Assembly: GCA_001303025.1 (NCBI GenBank)
Contig: LJNK01000006.1
Coordinates: 1-64,000, forward strand
Reading direction: 5' to 3'
Source: Deltaproteobacteria bacterium SG8_13
GTDB lineage: Bacteria > Desulfobacterota > Desulfobacteria > Desulfobacterales > SG8-13
DNA length: 64,000 nucleotides
Shown here: positions 1 to 9,497 of the stretch, piece by piece
Layout: each line of letters starts with the position of its first letter
How positions within the stretch are numbered: the stretch's first letter is position 1
Notes under the pieces: model-generated
The model's database searches: none
Seen by the model: only the letters and a program-made list of their open reading frames with translations
What the model was told of the DNA's origin: nothing
Program-made: the position numbers and the translations under genes

Positions 1-256
1 CCTTTGATCCAGCCTGACGCCGATCCCAACAAGATCTGCGATGGCCGAACCGTCATTGCGCGTCGGGTCGAAACGGTTACCACCCATTTCGCAAACGCAG
101 CTTTTTCAACCGCCGCCGGCGCCCCGATGAACGCAGACGGTTATCACTTCTGGTGTGAAACCCCATCCGCAATTTTCGTGACGGCCCCAATGCCTCGTAA
201 AACAATCGAAAAAAGGGGGAATGGTACTTGTGCCGCTGCGCGCAGAGAACGGTCGG
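1..256. other. left-edge stretch without a convincing gene
   Basis: No frame in these bases reads like a recognisable protein. The long plus-strand open frame that starts here runs antisense through the transporter and hydrolase genes and has the proline/arginine/glutamine-rich composition of a shadow frame. The displaced C-terminus of the neighbouring broken transporter ends at 257. A gene cut off by the window edge cannot be excluded. Confidence 0.4.
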
Positions 257-1101
257 TTATTTCGAAAGACGCGACCAGAAAGCTTCCACAGCGACAGAGG
301 AACAGATTACCACAATCGCCACGATCTGCCAGCCGGTTAATTGCTGGCGGCCAGCCCCCCGATCCACAAAAACTGGGTAATGGTCGTGTTCCACAGAGCA
401 ATGGTGAGCAGTGCAGCGCTTTGCTGCGGCGGGCGATCAAACAGCGTAAACGGGTTGACCCAGATTTTCCAGACGACACCAACCAGAAACCACAACCCGA
501 CGGCTCCCATAAACATCGTCACGGCGGTAATCCGCAACGCACCGTACTTGCCGATGATCGGCCGCACCATCACCGTATAGGCGGCGATCACCGCTGCGCA
601 GGCCAGAATCATCAGGATGCCGATCAGGTTCTGTCCGGCCCCGGCCAGCTTCGCCAGATATCCGTCGGTGATCAGCAGGGCCACGCCCACTGTGGCGCTG
701 CTGCCGGTGATGATCTTGGCAGCGGTGAAGGGCTGTTTGTTGAGCCACAGGTTCACCAGCCCCACCAGAATCGGGATCGTAGTGACCACCGTGGCCACCT
801 GCGGCACAGTGGCAAAATCGAGAGACCAGTGAAACAGCAGGTAACCGGTGGTAACGCCCAGCAGCGACAACCAGACCAGCCGCAGCCCGTATTCGCGAAA
901 CGGTGCCAGCAGGTTGCGCGAGGCCGGGAAAATCAGCGCCAGGATAACCAGCCCGAATCCGCCCAGCAAAAAGCGCCAGACCGAAAGCTCCGGACCCTTG
1001 ACGCCGGAGAGGACCGAGACAAACTCGCTGGAGGCGTGACCGCAGACGCCGACGAATACGGCCAGGTAAGCGACCGGTGCATACTTGTGCCAGATGCCCA
1101 T
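257..1101 (-). pseudogene. EamA/DMT-family drug-metabolite transporter, disrupted near its 3' end
   Basis: The first 254 codons encode a multi-spanning inner-membrane protein typical of the EamA (drug/metabolite transporter) family, starting MGIWHKYAPVAYLAVFVG and containing about eight hydrophobic segments. The frame stops at 337 just after FLWIGGLAASN. Another frame continues directly with LTGWQIVAIVVICSSVAVEA and stops at 257; LTGWQ plus a hydrophobic helix is the usual last transmembrane segment of this family. Family members carry about 30 residues (helix 9 and a loop) between these blocks, so roughly 90-100 bp plus the frame appear to be lost. The substrate cannot be predicted. The gene directly abuts the upstream hydrolase, whose stop codon ends where this start begins, suggesting co-transcription. 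It is either a decayed gene or an assembly error. Confidence 0.75.
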
Positions 1102-1920
1102 TTATTCGACCTCCTTTGCAAACGCCAGCAGCGCTTCGGTCAGCGCCTGGGGCCGTTCAGCCGGGACCAAGTGCCCTGCTTCCAGCAGGTCCACCCGGCG
1201 GGCTGCCGGCAGTCGGGCGAAAAGTTCGTCCACCACCCCTCTTTCCAGAAACACATGGTCCTGAAGCCCGGTGATAACCAGGGTCGGAGGGGTGATCTTC
1301 TCGTACGGCAGGTTCCAGTCGGCGGAGCGGCCGGCCTCGGCCAGCAGCTTGTAATGACCGCTGGCCGGATCGAGGGGGGTGTAAGTGGTGTCGGGCGTTA
1401 CAAAGTTTCCTCGTTGGGCGGCCAGCCAGTCCTGGTTCATCAGCAGGGGCAGAAACAAATCGCGAAACAGCTCCAGACCGCCCACCTCAACCGCCCGCAC
1501 CAGCGCATCGCCGATCCAGCGCAGGCGGGGGCCATCTTCGCGCAAAGTGTTGATCAGCACCAGCCCCACGGCTTCGGCTCCTTTGAGCCAGGTCTGCGCG
1601 GCAAACAATCCGCCGATCGACAGGCCCACCAGAACCGGCCGGGACGGCTTGAGTTGTTGAAGCAACCGAAAAGAGTCTTCGACCACCAGTGACGCATCCA
1701 GTTTTAGACCAGCGGTAAAAGGGCTGTTGACCTGGCCGCGCATGTTATACGAAAGGGTTCCGTGCCCGGCTTTGCGCAGAGAGGGGGCGATCTGTGCTTC
1801 CCAGCTGGCAGTGTCACCGGTCAGGGCGTTGAAGAAGACAAAGGTGACCTCCGTTTCTGTGCGAGGGGGGGAGTACTGATAGTATATCCCGTCATTGGGG
1901 CCGATGTCGAGTGTGGGCAT
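1102..1920 (-). CDS. alpha/beta-fold hydrolase
   Basis: A 272-residue cytoplasmic alpha/beta hydrolase. The nucleophile elbow GLSIG sits near residue 100, the acid is likely the Asp in GLQDHVF, and the catalytic His is in EAGHLVPAERP near the C-terminus, giving a complete Ser-Asp-His triad. The motif RGQVNS after the first strands fits the oxyanion-hole region of esterase or 3-oxoadipate-enol-lactonase-like members. The start is the ATG at 1920, preceded by AAAGGAGG at good spacing; a longer upstream frame has no such site. No signal peptide is seen. It lies between a beta-hydroxyacid dehydrogenase (upstream) and a transporter (adjacent downstream), perhaps a small catabolic unit, but the substrate is unknown. 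Confidence 0.85.
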   Translation of the reverse strand: MPTLDIGPNDGIYYQYSPPRTETEVTFVFFNALTGDTASWEAQIAPSLRKAGHGTLSYNMRGQVNSPFTAGLKLDASLVVEDSFRLLQQLKPSRPVLVGLSIGGLFAAQTWLKGAEAVGLVLINTLREDGPRLRWIGDALVRAVEVGGLELFRDLFLPLLMNQDWLAAQRGNFVTPDTTYTPLDPASGHYKLLAEAGRSADWNLPYEKITPPTLVITGLQDHVFLERGVVDELFARLPAARRVDLLEAGHLVPAERPQALTEALLAFAKEVE

Positions 1921-2048
1921 GGTCTGCCTCCTTTGTTCGGATATTCGTCGCCCTAACGCCCGGAGAGTAAAAACGCACCTACGCAGCATCCAGGGTGAGG
2001 ATCCCGCGCCGATCACGCATACAGCATGAAAATGCAGCAGTTGCCGCG

Positions 2049-2924
2049 CTAATCATCGATGCCGGAAGCTTCCCGAACGCTGCGGGCGATCACGGAAATA
2101 TCCTCGTCTCCATGGCCCCTGGTGATCAGGCCGGTTTCCACCTGTTCCACATAGGCGGCCACCGGCAGGGTCACGCCGAGCTCGCGGGCGACGTTCAGGG
2201 CGATGTTCAAGTCCTTGCGGTGCAGCTGAACTTTGAATCCCAGAGGGTACTGGTTGTTGATCATGTTGCCGGAGCGGTTCAACATGGCCCAGGACGTGGC
2301 GGCGCCACCGCCCACGGCCTGAACCACTTTTTCCATATCCAGTCCGGCCTTGAGCCCCAGTGCGATGCCTTCGGCTACGCTCCAGTACGTGCCGGCCACC
2401 ACGATCTGATTGATCGCTTTGGTCATCTGCCCGGCACCGACCGGGCCGAGGTAGGTGATCGACCCCATGGCCTGCAGAACCGGTTCGGCCCTTTTCAACG
2501 CATCCTCGTCGCCGCCCACCATGATCGACAGCGTGCCTTTCTGCGCACCTTCCGATCCGCCGGACACCGGCGCGTCGAGCATTTGAACCCCCTTTTCTCC
2601 AAGCTTTTCAGCCATGCGGCGGGTTGCGGTCGGGCTGATGGTGGACATATCTATGACGATGCTCCCCTTTTCGGCACCTTCATAAACTCCGGCCTCTCCG
2701 AGGATGATGGCTTCGACATCCGGGGTGTCGCTCACACAGGTGATGATGATCTCGGAACCAGCAGCGGCCTCCTTTGGTGAAGCCGCCCGCTTGGCGCCGG
2801 CTTCGGCCACAGGCACTTCTCGTTCACGGGTCCGGTTGTGCACCGTCACATCGTGACCGGCTTTCAGGATGTTCAGCGCCATAGGCGCGCCCATCGTACC
2901 CATACCGATAAATGCAACTTTCAT
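2049..2924 (-). CDS. NAD(P)-dependent beta-hydroxyacid dehydrogenase (3-hydroxyisobutyrate dehydrogenase family)
   Basis: A 291-residue enzyme of the 3-hydroxyisobutyrate / tartronate-semialdehyde reductase family. The N-terminal Rossmann motif is GMGTMGAPMALNILKAG (residues 7-23). The substrate-binding signature DAPVSGGSEGAQKG lies near residue 117, and the catalytic lysine is in GAGQMTKAINQ near residue 170. The C-terminal all-helical domain is complete. Family members oxidise or reduce short beta-hydroxyacids (3-hydroxyisobutyrate, glycerate, succinic semialdehyde to 4-hydroxybutyrate), and the sequence does not decide between them. The ATG at 2924 is preceded by a purine-rich GGGAGG site. 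Transcription would run on towards the hydrolase and transporter after a 128-base gap. Confidence 0.9.
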   Translation of the reverse strand: MKVAFIGMGTMGAPMALNILKAGHDVTVHNRTREREVPVAEAGAKRAASPKEAAAGSEIIITCVSDTPDVEAIILGEAGVYEGAEKGSIVIDMSTISPTATRRMAEKLGEKGVQMLDAPVSGGSEGAQKGTLSIMVGGDEDALKRAEPVLQAMGSITYLGPVGAGQMTKAINQIVVAGTYWSVAEGIALGLKAGLDMEKVVQAVGGGAATSWAMLNRSGNMINNQYPLGFKVQLHRKDLNIALNVARELGVTLPVAAYVEQVETGLITRGHGDEDISVIARSVREASGIDD

Positions 2925-3068
2925 TTTTACCTCCCATTAGTAGGTTGGATTCATTGATAAAAGAGTTCCTGCCCGATCAAAAATTTTCTTTTCCATTTCA
3001 TACCCATAGATCTTTATGGTAGGCTTCCGGTAATAGACCAACCGATTGCGCTCGCTAAAAAGATCGAC

Positions 3069-6005
3069 TCACTGCCTTTTGTTCAACTTGACCATTAGCT
3101 CCTGATTTGAAGGGTTGTAGATCAGCCCCCTGTCCAGAACTTTTTGAGCTGCCTCCGTCTGGCCTTTTTTTGAGAGGATGTGAGATTCGAGTAGATATGC
3201 ATCCGGATATGCCGGATAGTTTTTTTGAAGTGTCAGGGTAATTGCCACGGCTTCATCCGAACGCTTCTTTTCGTTTAGGTATCGGGCCAATTTTATTCCG
3301 GCCGCGTAGTAATGTTGGGAGTTGAAGTCGGAAAAAGTTTTTCGTAAAAACCTTTCCATAGCATTGAAATCGCCTTTCTCTCTGGCAGCTTCGGCCATCT
3401 TATAGAACACGTCCCCTTTTTCTGAAAGTCCGGCCAATTCTTTTTCAAGGCGGTCTACGGGTAAACCTGTCAATATTTGCTTGAGTGACTGCCGGTCGTC
3501 TTGCTTGATGGTTGATTTCAGCATGAAGTAAAGGTTTTTTTGGGAACGATCATACACGTCGTGGGGGATGCGGTGCTCGAGCCAGACGTTGTCGTCCGAA
3601 TTGACTCCCTGCACATCCTTCAAGTAGTCATCGAGCTGTCCTTCAGCACCTAGAAAAAAGGCAAACAGGTTGAAAGGCGATTCAAAATCCAACGCTTTGA
3701 AGTCTTTGTAAACGGCCGGACTGAAAAAACGTCTTTCCAGTTCACGCCATTCGATCTGCAGAGGCTCGGCGGAGGCCAGGACGACGGATTCGCCGAAAAA
3801 TGAGAAAAGTGCGATATGAGGAAACACTTCGTGAATGGTGTTTAATACAGTATTATACGCTTCGACAGAAATGGACACCAGAGGAATCCATTGGCATAGA
3901 ATCCCCCCGGCGTTCAATCTTTCTTTTATAATCCTGTAAAAATCTTCAGTATACAGGTTGCCGGAACCGGCGACAAAAGGATGAATTGGATCCGACGTGA
4001 TGACATCATAGCGATTACCGCCATAGGTGATGTGACTGCGGCCGTCCACCATGTACAAATGGGTTCGGGGATCGTCAAGGGGGTGGTCGTTGATCATTTC
4101 AAAATAGGCGCTGGCGTCTATGACACCCGGCTCTAGTTCAAATATATTCACCCTTTTTACATCGGGATAAAGCAGTACATTTCCGGACGTTATTCCAGCA
4201 CCGTATCCGATAACGCCAATGGTTTCCGCATTGTGCGCGAACAGCATCGGCAAATGGCCCAGGAATTCCAAATGCAGCCGACCGTGAATTTCGGTAGAAG
4301 ATACCCAGCCGCCGCTCAGGTGCAAGGTTAGGTTGCCGTCATCAAACTTGTTTGCAACGATAGCCACACTGTTATTGATTCCTTCTCTAAAATAAATTAA
4401 GTCGCCAAGTTTTGGATTTTGGCGATCTGTTTTATCCTGAAAACTCTCCTTGTTCAGCATTTCTGAATACAGACCGATGTTGAATATTTGCTGGTCGATT
4501 TGTGGGCTCACCACAACCAATCCAAGTGCCACGCCAAATGCAGACAGGCTGTAGGCGATTTTCTTCCTGTTAGTGCTGCCTGTGGTGTAGCAGAAAATGG
4601 CGATCGCCAGTATTATATTGATGAAACCGGTAATTATCAGGCTCATTTTGATTCCAAAAACAGGTAACAGCCAGAATCCAGCAAGCAAGCTGCCGATGAC
4701 ACCGCCGATCGTATTGTAAAAATATAAACGCCCAACCGATGATTCCACCAGGCGGTGCTTCTGCATGATTTCTCGATTGTAGGCCCTTGTAACAGCGGGG
4801 AAAAAAACACCCATTGGTATCGTGGCCGGCAGAATCAGCAATGCGGAAACAAAGCCTTGGATATAAAGGTTCCGAACAGTAAAGAATTCTCGGGAAAATA
4901 GAACAAATAAATTGCCGTACCAGACAGGCAAGTGGTTGATGAACAAAAGGCTTGATAGCGGCCCTATTCCGATCAGAAACAATATAACAGACATCGTAAT
5001 CCGATAATCAGCGTTTCGTTTGATCAAACGCGCTCCGATGATGCTGCCCACACCGATGCCCAGCAAATAGATGGCCAGCATTATGGAAAATGCGTGAACT
5101 GAGGGGCCGATGACCCGGGCTAACAGGCGGAACCAGATAATTTCGTAAGCCAGGGCTGCAATTCCGGAAAGAAAAAAGACGAACACCGGCCAGGGGGAAA
5201 AATACGATCCATGCGCTTTTACGACGGCTATCGGATGCGGCGAGGCCCCTTCTTTTTTTGGTACGGTTTTTGGCTGATTGCGTTCCGATTTATCCAACAC
5301 GGATGATGCATACCACAGGATCATAAAGCCGAGGATTAAGTCCGCTGCTCCGGTAAACAGGCAGGTTTTTAATATCCCTATTTTCGGTACCAGGAAAAAA
5401 CCGGCTGCGATGGTTCCAAAAACAGCACCGACGGTATTGACTCCGTATAGCTGACCGGCAAGCCTAGCATAGTCGCTTTTGGTCTTTCCAAACGATGCGC
5501 CGACCACTATCGGTAGCGTCATGCCCATCAATGTGACGGGGACCAGCATCAGGGCGAAAACGCAAATAAAGCGGGCCAGTACGAACAAATGGTTGTTGAA
5601 CTGCAGTTCGACGAACAGAGCCGAAAACAGCGGGCTGGTGGACCGCAATACCGCAATCGATGACAGGCCACAGATACCGATGGCGATCTGCAGGTAACCG
5701 TAAGTTTTAATCGAAACCCGCGGCCAACGGTAGTATTTTGAAACCAAAATGGCTCCGATACCCAGCCCAAACATGAATGCCGTAATCACGGTGGTGGCGG
5801 CATAAATGTCCACCCCTAGCAAATAAGACAACTGTTTCGACCAAGCCACCTCCAGGGAAAGACTGGTCGCCCCTGATATAAAAAAAGCAAGCAGCAGTAG
5901 AATCTGAAACAACCGATGGGTTTTTTCTAAAAACTGCCGATCCTGCTTTTTTGCCTGTGCTGAATGAACTTTTGTCTTCGTCCGTCTTTTTCGCTTCTTG
6001 GCCAT
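3069..6005 (-). CDS. membrane-anchored spermidine-synthase-fold protein with C-terminal TPR-like region
   Basis: A 978-residue protein with a lysine/arginine-rich N-terminus, then two hydrophobic blocks (about residues 30-235 and 270-510) that look like an internal duplication: both contain a Glu-hxW motif (SLEVAWSKQL, AYEIIWFRLL) followed by a glycine-rich helix. A Rossmann-like methyltransferase/spermidine-synthase domain follows, with GYGAGITSGN and a YDVITSDPIHPF strand (about 520-770). The last 150 residues carry TPR-like helices (AYLLESHILSKKGQTEAAQK). Such fused MFS/spermidine-synthase proteins are known; most lack proof of polyamine synthesis. The AT-rich codon use contrasts with its GC-rich neighbours and suggests transfer. 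It stands alone, with noncoding stretches on both sides. Confidence 0.8.
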   Translation of the reverse strand: MAKKRKRRTKTKVHSAQAKKQDRQFLEKTHRLFQILLLLAFFISGATSLSLEVAWSKQLSYLLGVDIYAATTVITAFMFGLGIGAILVSKYYRWPRVSIKTYGYLQIAIGICGLSSIAVLRSTSPLFSALFVELQFNNHLFVLARFICVFALMLVPVTLMGMTLPIVVGASFGKTKSDYARLAGQLYGVNTVGAVFGTIAAGFFLVPKIGILKTCLFTGAADLILGFMILWYASSVLDKSERNQPKTVPKKEGASPHPIAVVKAHGSYFSPWPVFVFFLSGIAALAYEIIWFRLLARVIGPSVHAFSIMLAIYLLGIGVGSIIGARLIKRNADYRITMSVILFLIGIGPLSSLLFINHLPVWYGNLFVLFSREFFTVRNLYIQGFVSALLILPATIPMGVFFPAVTRAYNREIMQKHRLVESSVGRLYFYNTIGGVIGSLLAGFWLLPVFGIKMSLIITGFINIILAIAIFCYTTGSTNRKKIAYSLSAFGVALGLVVVSPQIDQQIFNIGLYSEMLNKESFQDKTDRQNPKLGDLIYFREGINNSVAIVANKFDDGNLTLHLSGGWVSSTEIHGRLHLEFLGHLPMLFAHNAETIGVIGYGAGITSGNVLLYPDVKRVNIFELEPGVIDASAYFEMINDHPLDDPRTHLYMVDGRSHITYGGNRYDVITSDPIHPFVAGSGNLYTEDFYRIIKERLNAGGILCQWIPLVSISVEAYNTVLNTIHEVFPHIALFSFFGESVVLASAEPLQIEWRELERRFFSPAVYKDFKALDFESPFNLFAFFLGAEGQLDDYLKDVQGVNSDDNVWLEHRIPHDVYDRSQKNLYFMLKSTIKQDDRQSLKQILTGLPVDRLEKELAGLSEKGDVFYKMAEAAREKGDFNAMERFLRKTFSDFNSQHYYAAGIKLARYLNEKKRSDEAVAITLTLQKNYPAYPDAYLLESHILSKKGQTEAAQKVLDRGLIYNPSNQELMVKLNKRQ

Positions 6006-6263
6006 GCGTTTTATTCGTTCAGTCGATTTGAAATCTTGTGCGCAATTGTCAATCCCTACCCCAGAGCCGCAGGCTAACCAAAGCCGCGGAAGAAATCAAC
6101 TGCCAAAGGCCGAGGCGCTTTCGGTTTTTTACCTTTTGGCAGGGGAGGAGACCGCAGCTGCCGGAGGTGGGAACGCGAAAGGACAGGCGACAGGCATTTC
6201 TGCGCTGCCGGTTTGACTGGAAAAATGCAGACGGAAGGCACAAAATCGAAAAACCGCGACCTT

Positions 6264-7907
6264 TTATGGGCTGCCCTTGTTGATCTTTTCGATTTCCTTT
6301 TCTCGCAGGTCTTTGCGGATGATCTTGCCGGTGGCTGTCAAGGGAAGTTCACCGACAAATTCGATTTCGCGAGGGTATTCATGGGCGGCCAGTCGCTGTT
6401 TGATAAAGTTCCGGATTTCGGCTTCCAACGCCGGATCGGGGTCGACCCCCGGGCTGAGCACGATAAAGGCCTTGATAATTTCGGTCCGGACTTCATCCGG
6501 GACGCCGATCACCGCTGCCATGCCCACTGCCGGATGCTTGATCAGGCAGTCCTCGATCTCGCCGGGTCCGATGCGGTAGCCGGAGCTGGTGATCAGGTCG
6601 TCGTCGCGGCCGACAAACCACAGGTAGCCCTCTTCGTCCTTGCGGCCTATGTCGCCGGTCACCCACCAATCGCCGATAAATTTCTTTTCCGTCGCTTCGG
6701 GATTCCTCCAGTACTCAAGCAGCATCACCGGGTCCGGTCGCCGGATGGCGATGATGCCGGTCTCACCGGTCGGCAGGACGGTCCCCTGGTCGTCGATGAT
6801 CTCCACGCTGTGACCGGGTACGGCCTTTCCCATCGATCCGGGCACAATCTTCATTACCTCAACGCAATTGCTCACCACCAGGTTGACTTCGGTCTGGCCG
6901 TAGAATTCGTTGATGGTCAGCCCAAGATTCTCCCGGCCCCATTCGAGCAGTTCCTCCCCCAGTGTTTCGCCGCCGCTGCCGACACTGCGGAGGTCGAAGT
7001 CGTAGCGGTCGGCGGGGTTTTTGACCTGTCGCATCAACTTCAAGGCCGTTGGCGGCAGAAAGGTGTTGCGCACGCCGTGTTTGGCCATCAGGTGAAAGGC
7101 GAATTCCGGATCGAACTTTTTCTGCCGGCAGGCCAGAACCGGTATCCCGTGAAACCAGCTGGGCAGCAGCACATCGGTCAGCCCGCCGAGCCACGCCCAA
7201 TCGGCCGGGGTCCAGAACAGATCGTCCTCTTTCGGAAAAAAGTTGTGGGGAAACTCAACCCCCGGCATGTGACCGATCAGGGTGCGGTGGGCGTGAAGGG
7301 CCCCCTTGGGAGGACCGGTGGTCCCGGAAGTGTAGGCCAGCAGGGCCGGGTCCTCGCTCCGGGTCTTCACCGGCTGGTAGTCGGTCGATTCCCCATCGAG
7401 GGCGTCCCGGAAGTCGATTCCCTCCGATGTATGCCGTCCTCGGGTGACGAATATCGACTGCAGGTGCGGCAACGAATCTTTGATCTGCAGCACCTTTTCC
7501 AGATTGTCGCCATCGGTTATGACGCACCGCGCTTCGCTGTTTTGCAGCCTGTACTGAAGGGCATCGGGACCGAAGAGGGTGAAAAGCGGGAGTCCGATAC
7601 CGCCGGTTTTGTAGGCCGCCAGATGGGCAATACCGGTTTCCGGACACTGAGGCAACAAGATGGCCAACCGGTCGCCTCTTTTGAAACCGCGGCAGAGCAA
7701 GGCATTGGCGAATTGGTTCGACAGCCGGCGCAGGTTCCAGAAGGTGTATTTTTCCACACGGCCGTCCTCTGCCTCGTAGATCAGCGCCAGCCGGTAGCGC
7801 TGGCCGGCATGCCGATCGCAGGCGGCCACCCCCATGTTGAAAAACGCTGGAATATTCCAGCTGAACGAGGCGCACAGGTTTTCATAGGACTCGCCGGGTG
7901 TGAGCAT
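6264..7907 (-). CDS. AMP-forming acyl-CoA synthetase (acetyl/medium-chain type)
   Basis: A 547-residue ANL-superfamily adenylating enzyme. It has the P-loop LAYTSGTTGPPKGALH (about residue 200), the FYGQTEVN acyl-pocket motif, the hinge GYLWFVGRDDDLITSSGYR with its conserved Asp and Arg, and the A10 lysine in TATGKIIRKDLR near the C-terminus. All residues needed to activate a carboxylic acid with ATP and CoA are present. The sequence is closest in character to ACSM/AcsA-like short- to medium-chain synthetases; the exact acid (acetate, propionate, butyrate) is not decidable here. The ATG at 7907 follows a GGGGGA site. It is the last gene of the lutC-lutBA-FAD-dehydrogenase run, so it may activate an acid made or used alongside lactate. 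Confidence 0.88.
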   Translation of the reverse strand: MLTPGESYENLCASFSWNIPAFFNMGVAACDRHAGQRYRLALIYEAEDGRVEKYTFWNLRRLSNQFANALLCRGFKRGDRLAILLPQCPETGIAHLAAYKTGGIGLPLFTLFGPDALQYRLQNSEARCVITDGDNLEKVLQIKDSLPHLQSIFVTRGRHTSEGIDFRDALDGESTDYQPVKTRSEDPALLAYTSGTTGPPKGALHAHRTLIGHMPGVEFPHNFFPKEDDLFWTPADWAWLGGLTDVLLPSWFHGIPVLACRQKKFDPEFAFHLMAKHGVRNTFLPPTALKLMRQVKNPADRYDFDLRSVGSGGETLGEELLEWGRENLGLTINEFYGQTEVNLVVSNCVEVMKIVPGSMGKAVPGHSVEIIDDQGTVLPTGETGIIAIRRPDPVMLLEYWRNPEATEKKFIGDWWVTGDIGRKDEEGYLWFVGRDDDLITSSGYRIGPGEIEDCLIKHPAVGMAAVIGVPDEVRTEIIKAFIVLSPGVDPDPALEAEIRNFIKQRLAAHEYPREIEFVGELPLTATGKIIRKDLREKEIEKINKGSP

Positions 7908-8022
7908 GGCAGGTTCCCCCTTCGCTCCGGGTTATGAAATGAACTTCCGGCTTGCCGGCATTCCGATCGCCAGGGACCTGTCGACACCAGGAGTCGGCGA
8001 CAAGCCGACACCGGCATCGATT

Positions 8023-9401
8023 TTACCCGAACATCTTCCCCGGATTCATCAGCCCTTTCGGATCGATGAGATCTTTGATCTGGCGCATCAGCACCAAACT
8101 TTCACCGTGTTCCAAAGGCATGAATTTGCGCTTGCCGATTCCGACACCGTGCTCGCCGGTGCACGTGCCGCCCAGTTCGACCGCCCGGGTGACGATGGCA
8201 TGGTTGACTTCCTCCAGCCGACCCCACTCTGCGGGGGTGTCCGGATCTCCCACCAGGACCACGTGAAGGTTGCCGTCTCCGGCATGTCCGAACACATAGC
8301 CGACGACGCCCTGGTCATCCACCAGGCGCTGGGAGAAAACGACCATCTCCGGATAACGGGAGATGGGAACCGCCGCATCGACGATCAGCGTCTGTTTGCC
8401 GGGGTGCGCGCGGTGAATGGTTTCCCAGGCTTCGTGCCGGGCGCGCCAAAGCTCGGTGCGCTCGCCTTCCTCGATGCCGAAAGCAAAACCGGTTGCCCCG
8501 CAATCTTCGCAAAGTTCCCTGGCCAGATCCGCGGTTTCCTGTAAAGAGGCCTTGCTGATGCCGTGAAATTCACAAAACAGCGATGGATCTTCCGGCAGGC
8601 GGAGCGCTTTTTCCCGGTTCATCAGGTTGATCAAAGGCGGTGTCAACAGCTCCAGGGCAGCCGGCTCCAGCCCGGAACCCATCATCGCCGCTACTGCCTC
8701 GGAAGCATTTTCGAGTGTTTCAAAGGAGATGGTCGTCGCCAGGTGGTGGACCGGAATACCCTTGAGACGCAGTGTCGCTTCGGTCACTATGCCCAGAGTG
8801 CCTTCCGATCCCACAAACAGGCGGGTCAGGTCGTAGCCGGACGCGACTTCGGTGCCGTGCATCCGGTGTGAATGACCTGGCCTTGCGGAAGCACGATGGT
8901 CAGCTTCATAACGTAGTCTTTTGTGGCGCCGTACCTGACGGTCTGTATGCCGGATGCGTTGTTGGCAATCATTCCGCCGATGGTTGCATCGGCCCCGGGG
9001 TCCGGTGGAAAGAACAGGCCGTGGGCCCCGGTCCTGCGATTCAACTCTTTTCGAAGAACCCCGGGCTGCACATCGGCCTGCAGGTCTTGCGGGCGAATGG
9101 CAAGGATCTGATTCATCCGCGTCATGTCCACAACCAGGCCGCCGCAGGTCGGCACCGGGTTGCCTTCGGTGCTTGTTCCGGCTCCCCAGGGGGTGATGGG
9201 GATGGCTTGGGCATAACACCACTTCAGAATCTGGCTGACTTCACTGGTGGCGACCGGCCAGATGACTCCCGCCGGAAGCACGCCCCGGTGGGCGGAGATA
9301 TCGTGCAGGTGCAGCTCCCGATTCGATTGACCTGTTGAAAACCGATCGACAGAGACCAGACGGGACAGGGCATCGATTTGCTGTGGGGTGAATTCTTTCA
9401 T
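8023..9401 (-). pseudogene. FAD-linked D-lactate/glycolate dehydrogenase (GlcD/DLD family), frameshifted
   Basis: Two overlapping frames together encode one complete enzyme of about 459 residues. The first part starts at the ATG at 9401 (MKEFTPQQIDALSRLV) and holds the PCMH-type FAD-binding domain with PWGAGTSTEGNPVP and FFPPDPGADATIGGMIANN. It reads to VIHTGCTAPKS and stops at 8826. The second frame resumes with ASGYDLTRLFVGSEGTLGI and continues to MNPGKMFG at 8023, including FGHAGDGNLH and GEHGVGIGKRKF. One missing base around 8842-8846 would restore the family consensus, which runs APKS-x-SGYDLT. The gene follows lutBA on the same strand and would oxidise D-lactate or another 2-hydroxyacid. 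It may be a genuine lesion or a sequencing error. Confidence 0.85.
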
Positions 9402-9497
9402 GTGCAAACAGTCTGGGGCCAGGAAATCACAAACAGCCGTCGGGTAAAACCGCAAAACGGTCTATCTCGCCGGCGGCAAAACCCGACAGATTTTGGT

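Noticed and set aside
4-1692. Long plus-strand open frame of 562 codons
   Set aside because: It runs antisense to the transporter and hydrolase genes, which have clear family motifs, and its composition (Pro, Arg, Gln, His) is that of a shadow frame in GC-rich DNA.
6100-6142. Imperfect inverted repeat CTGCCAAAGG/CCTTTTGGCAG
   Set aside because: It lies between two minus-strand genes without a T-run in the right direction, so a terminator call is not supported.
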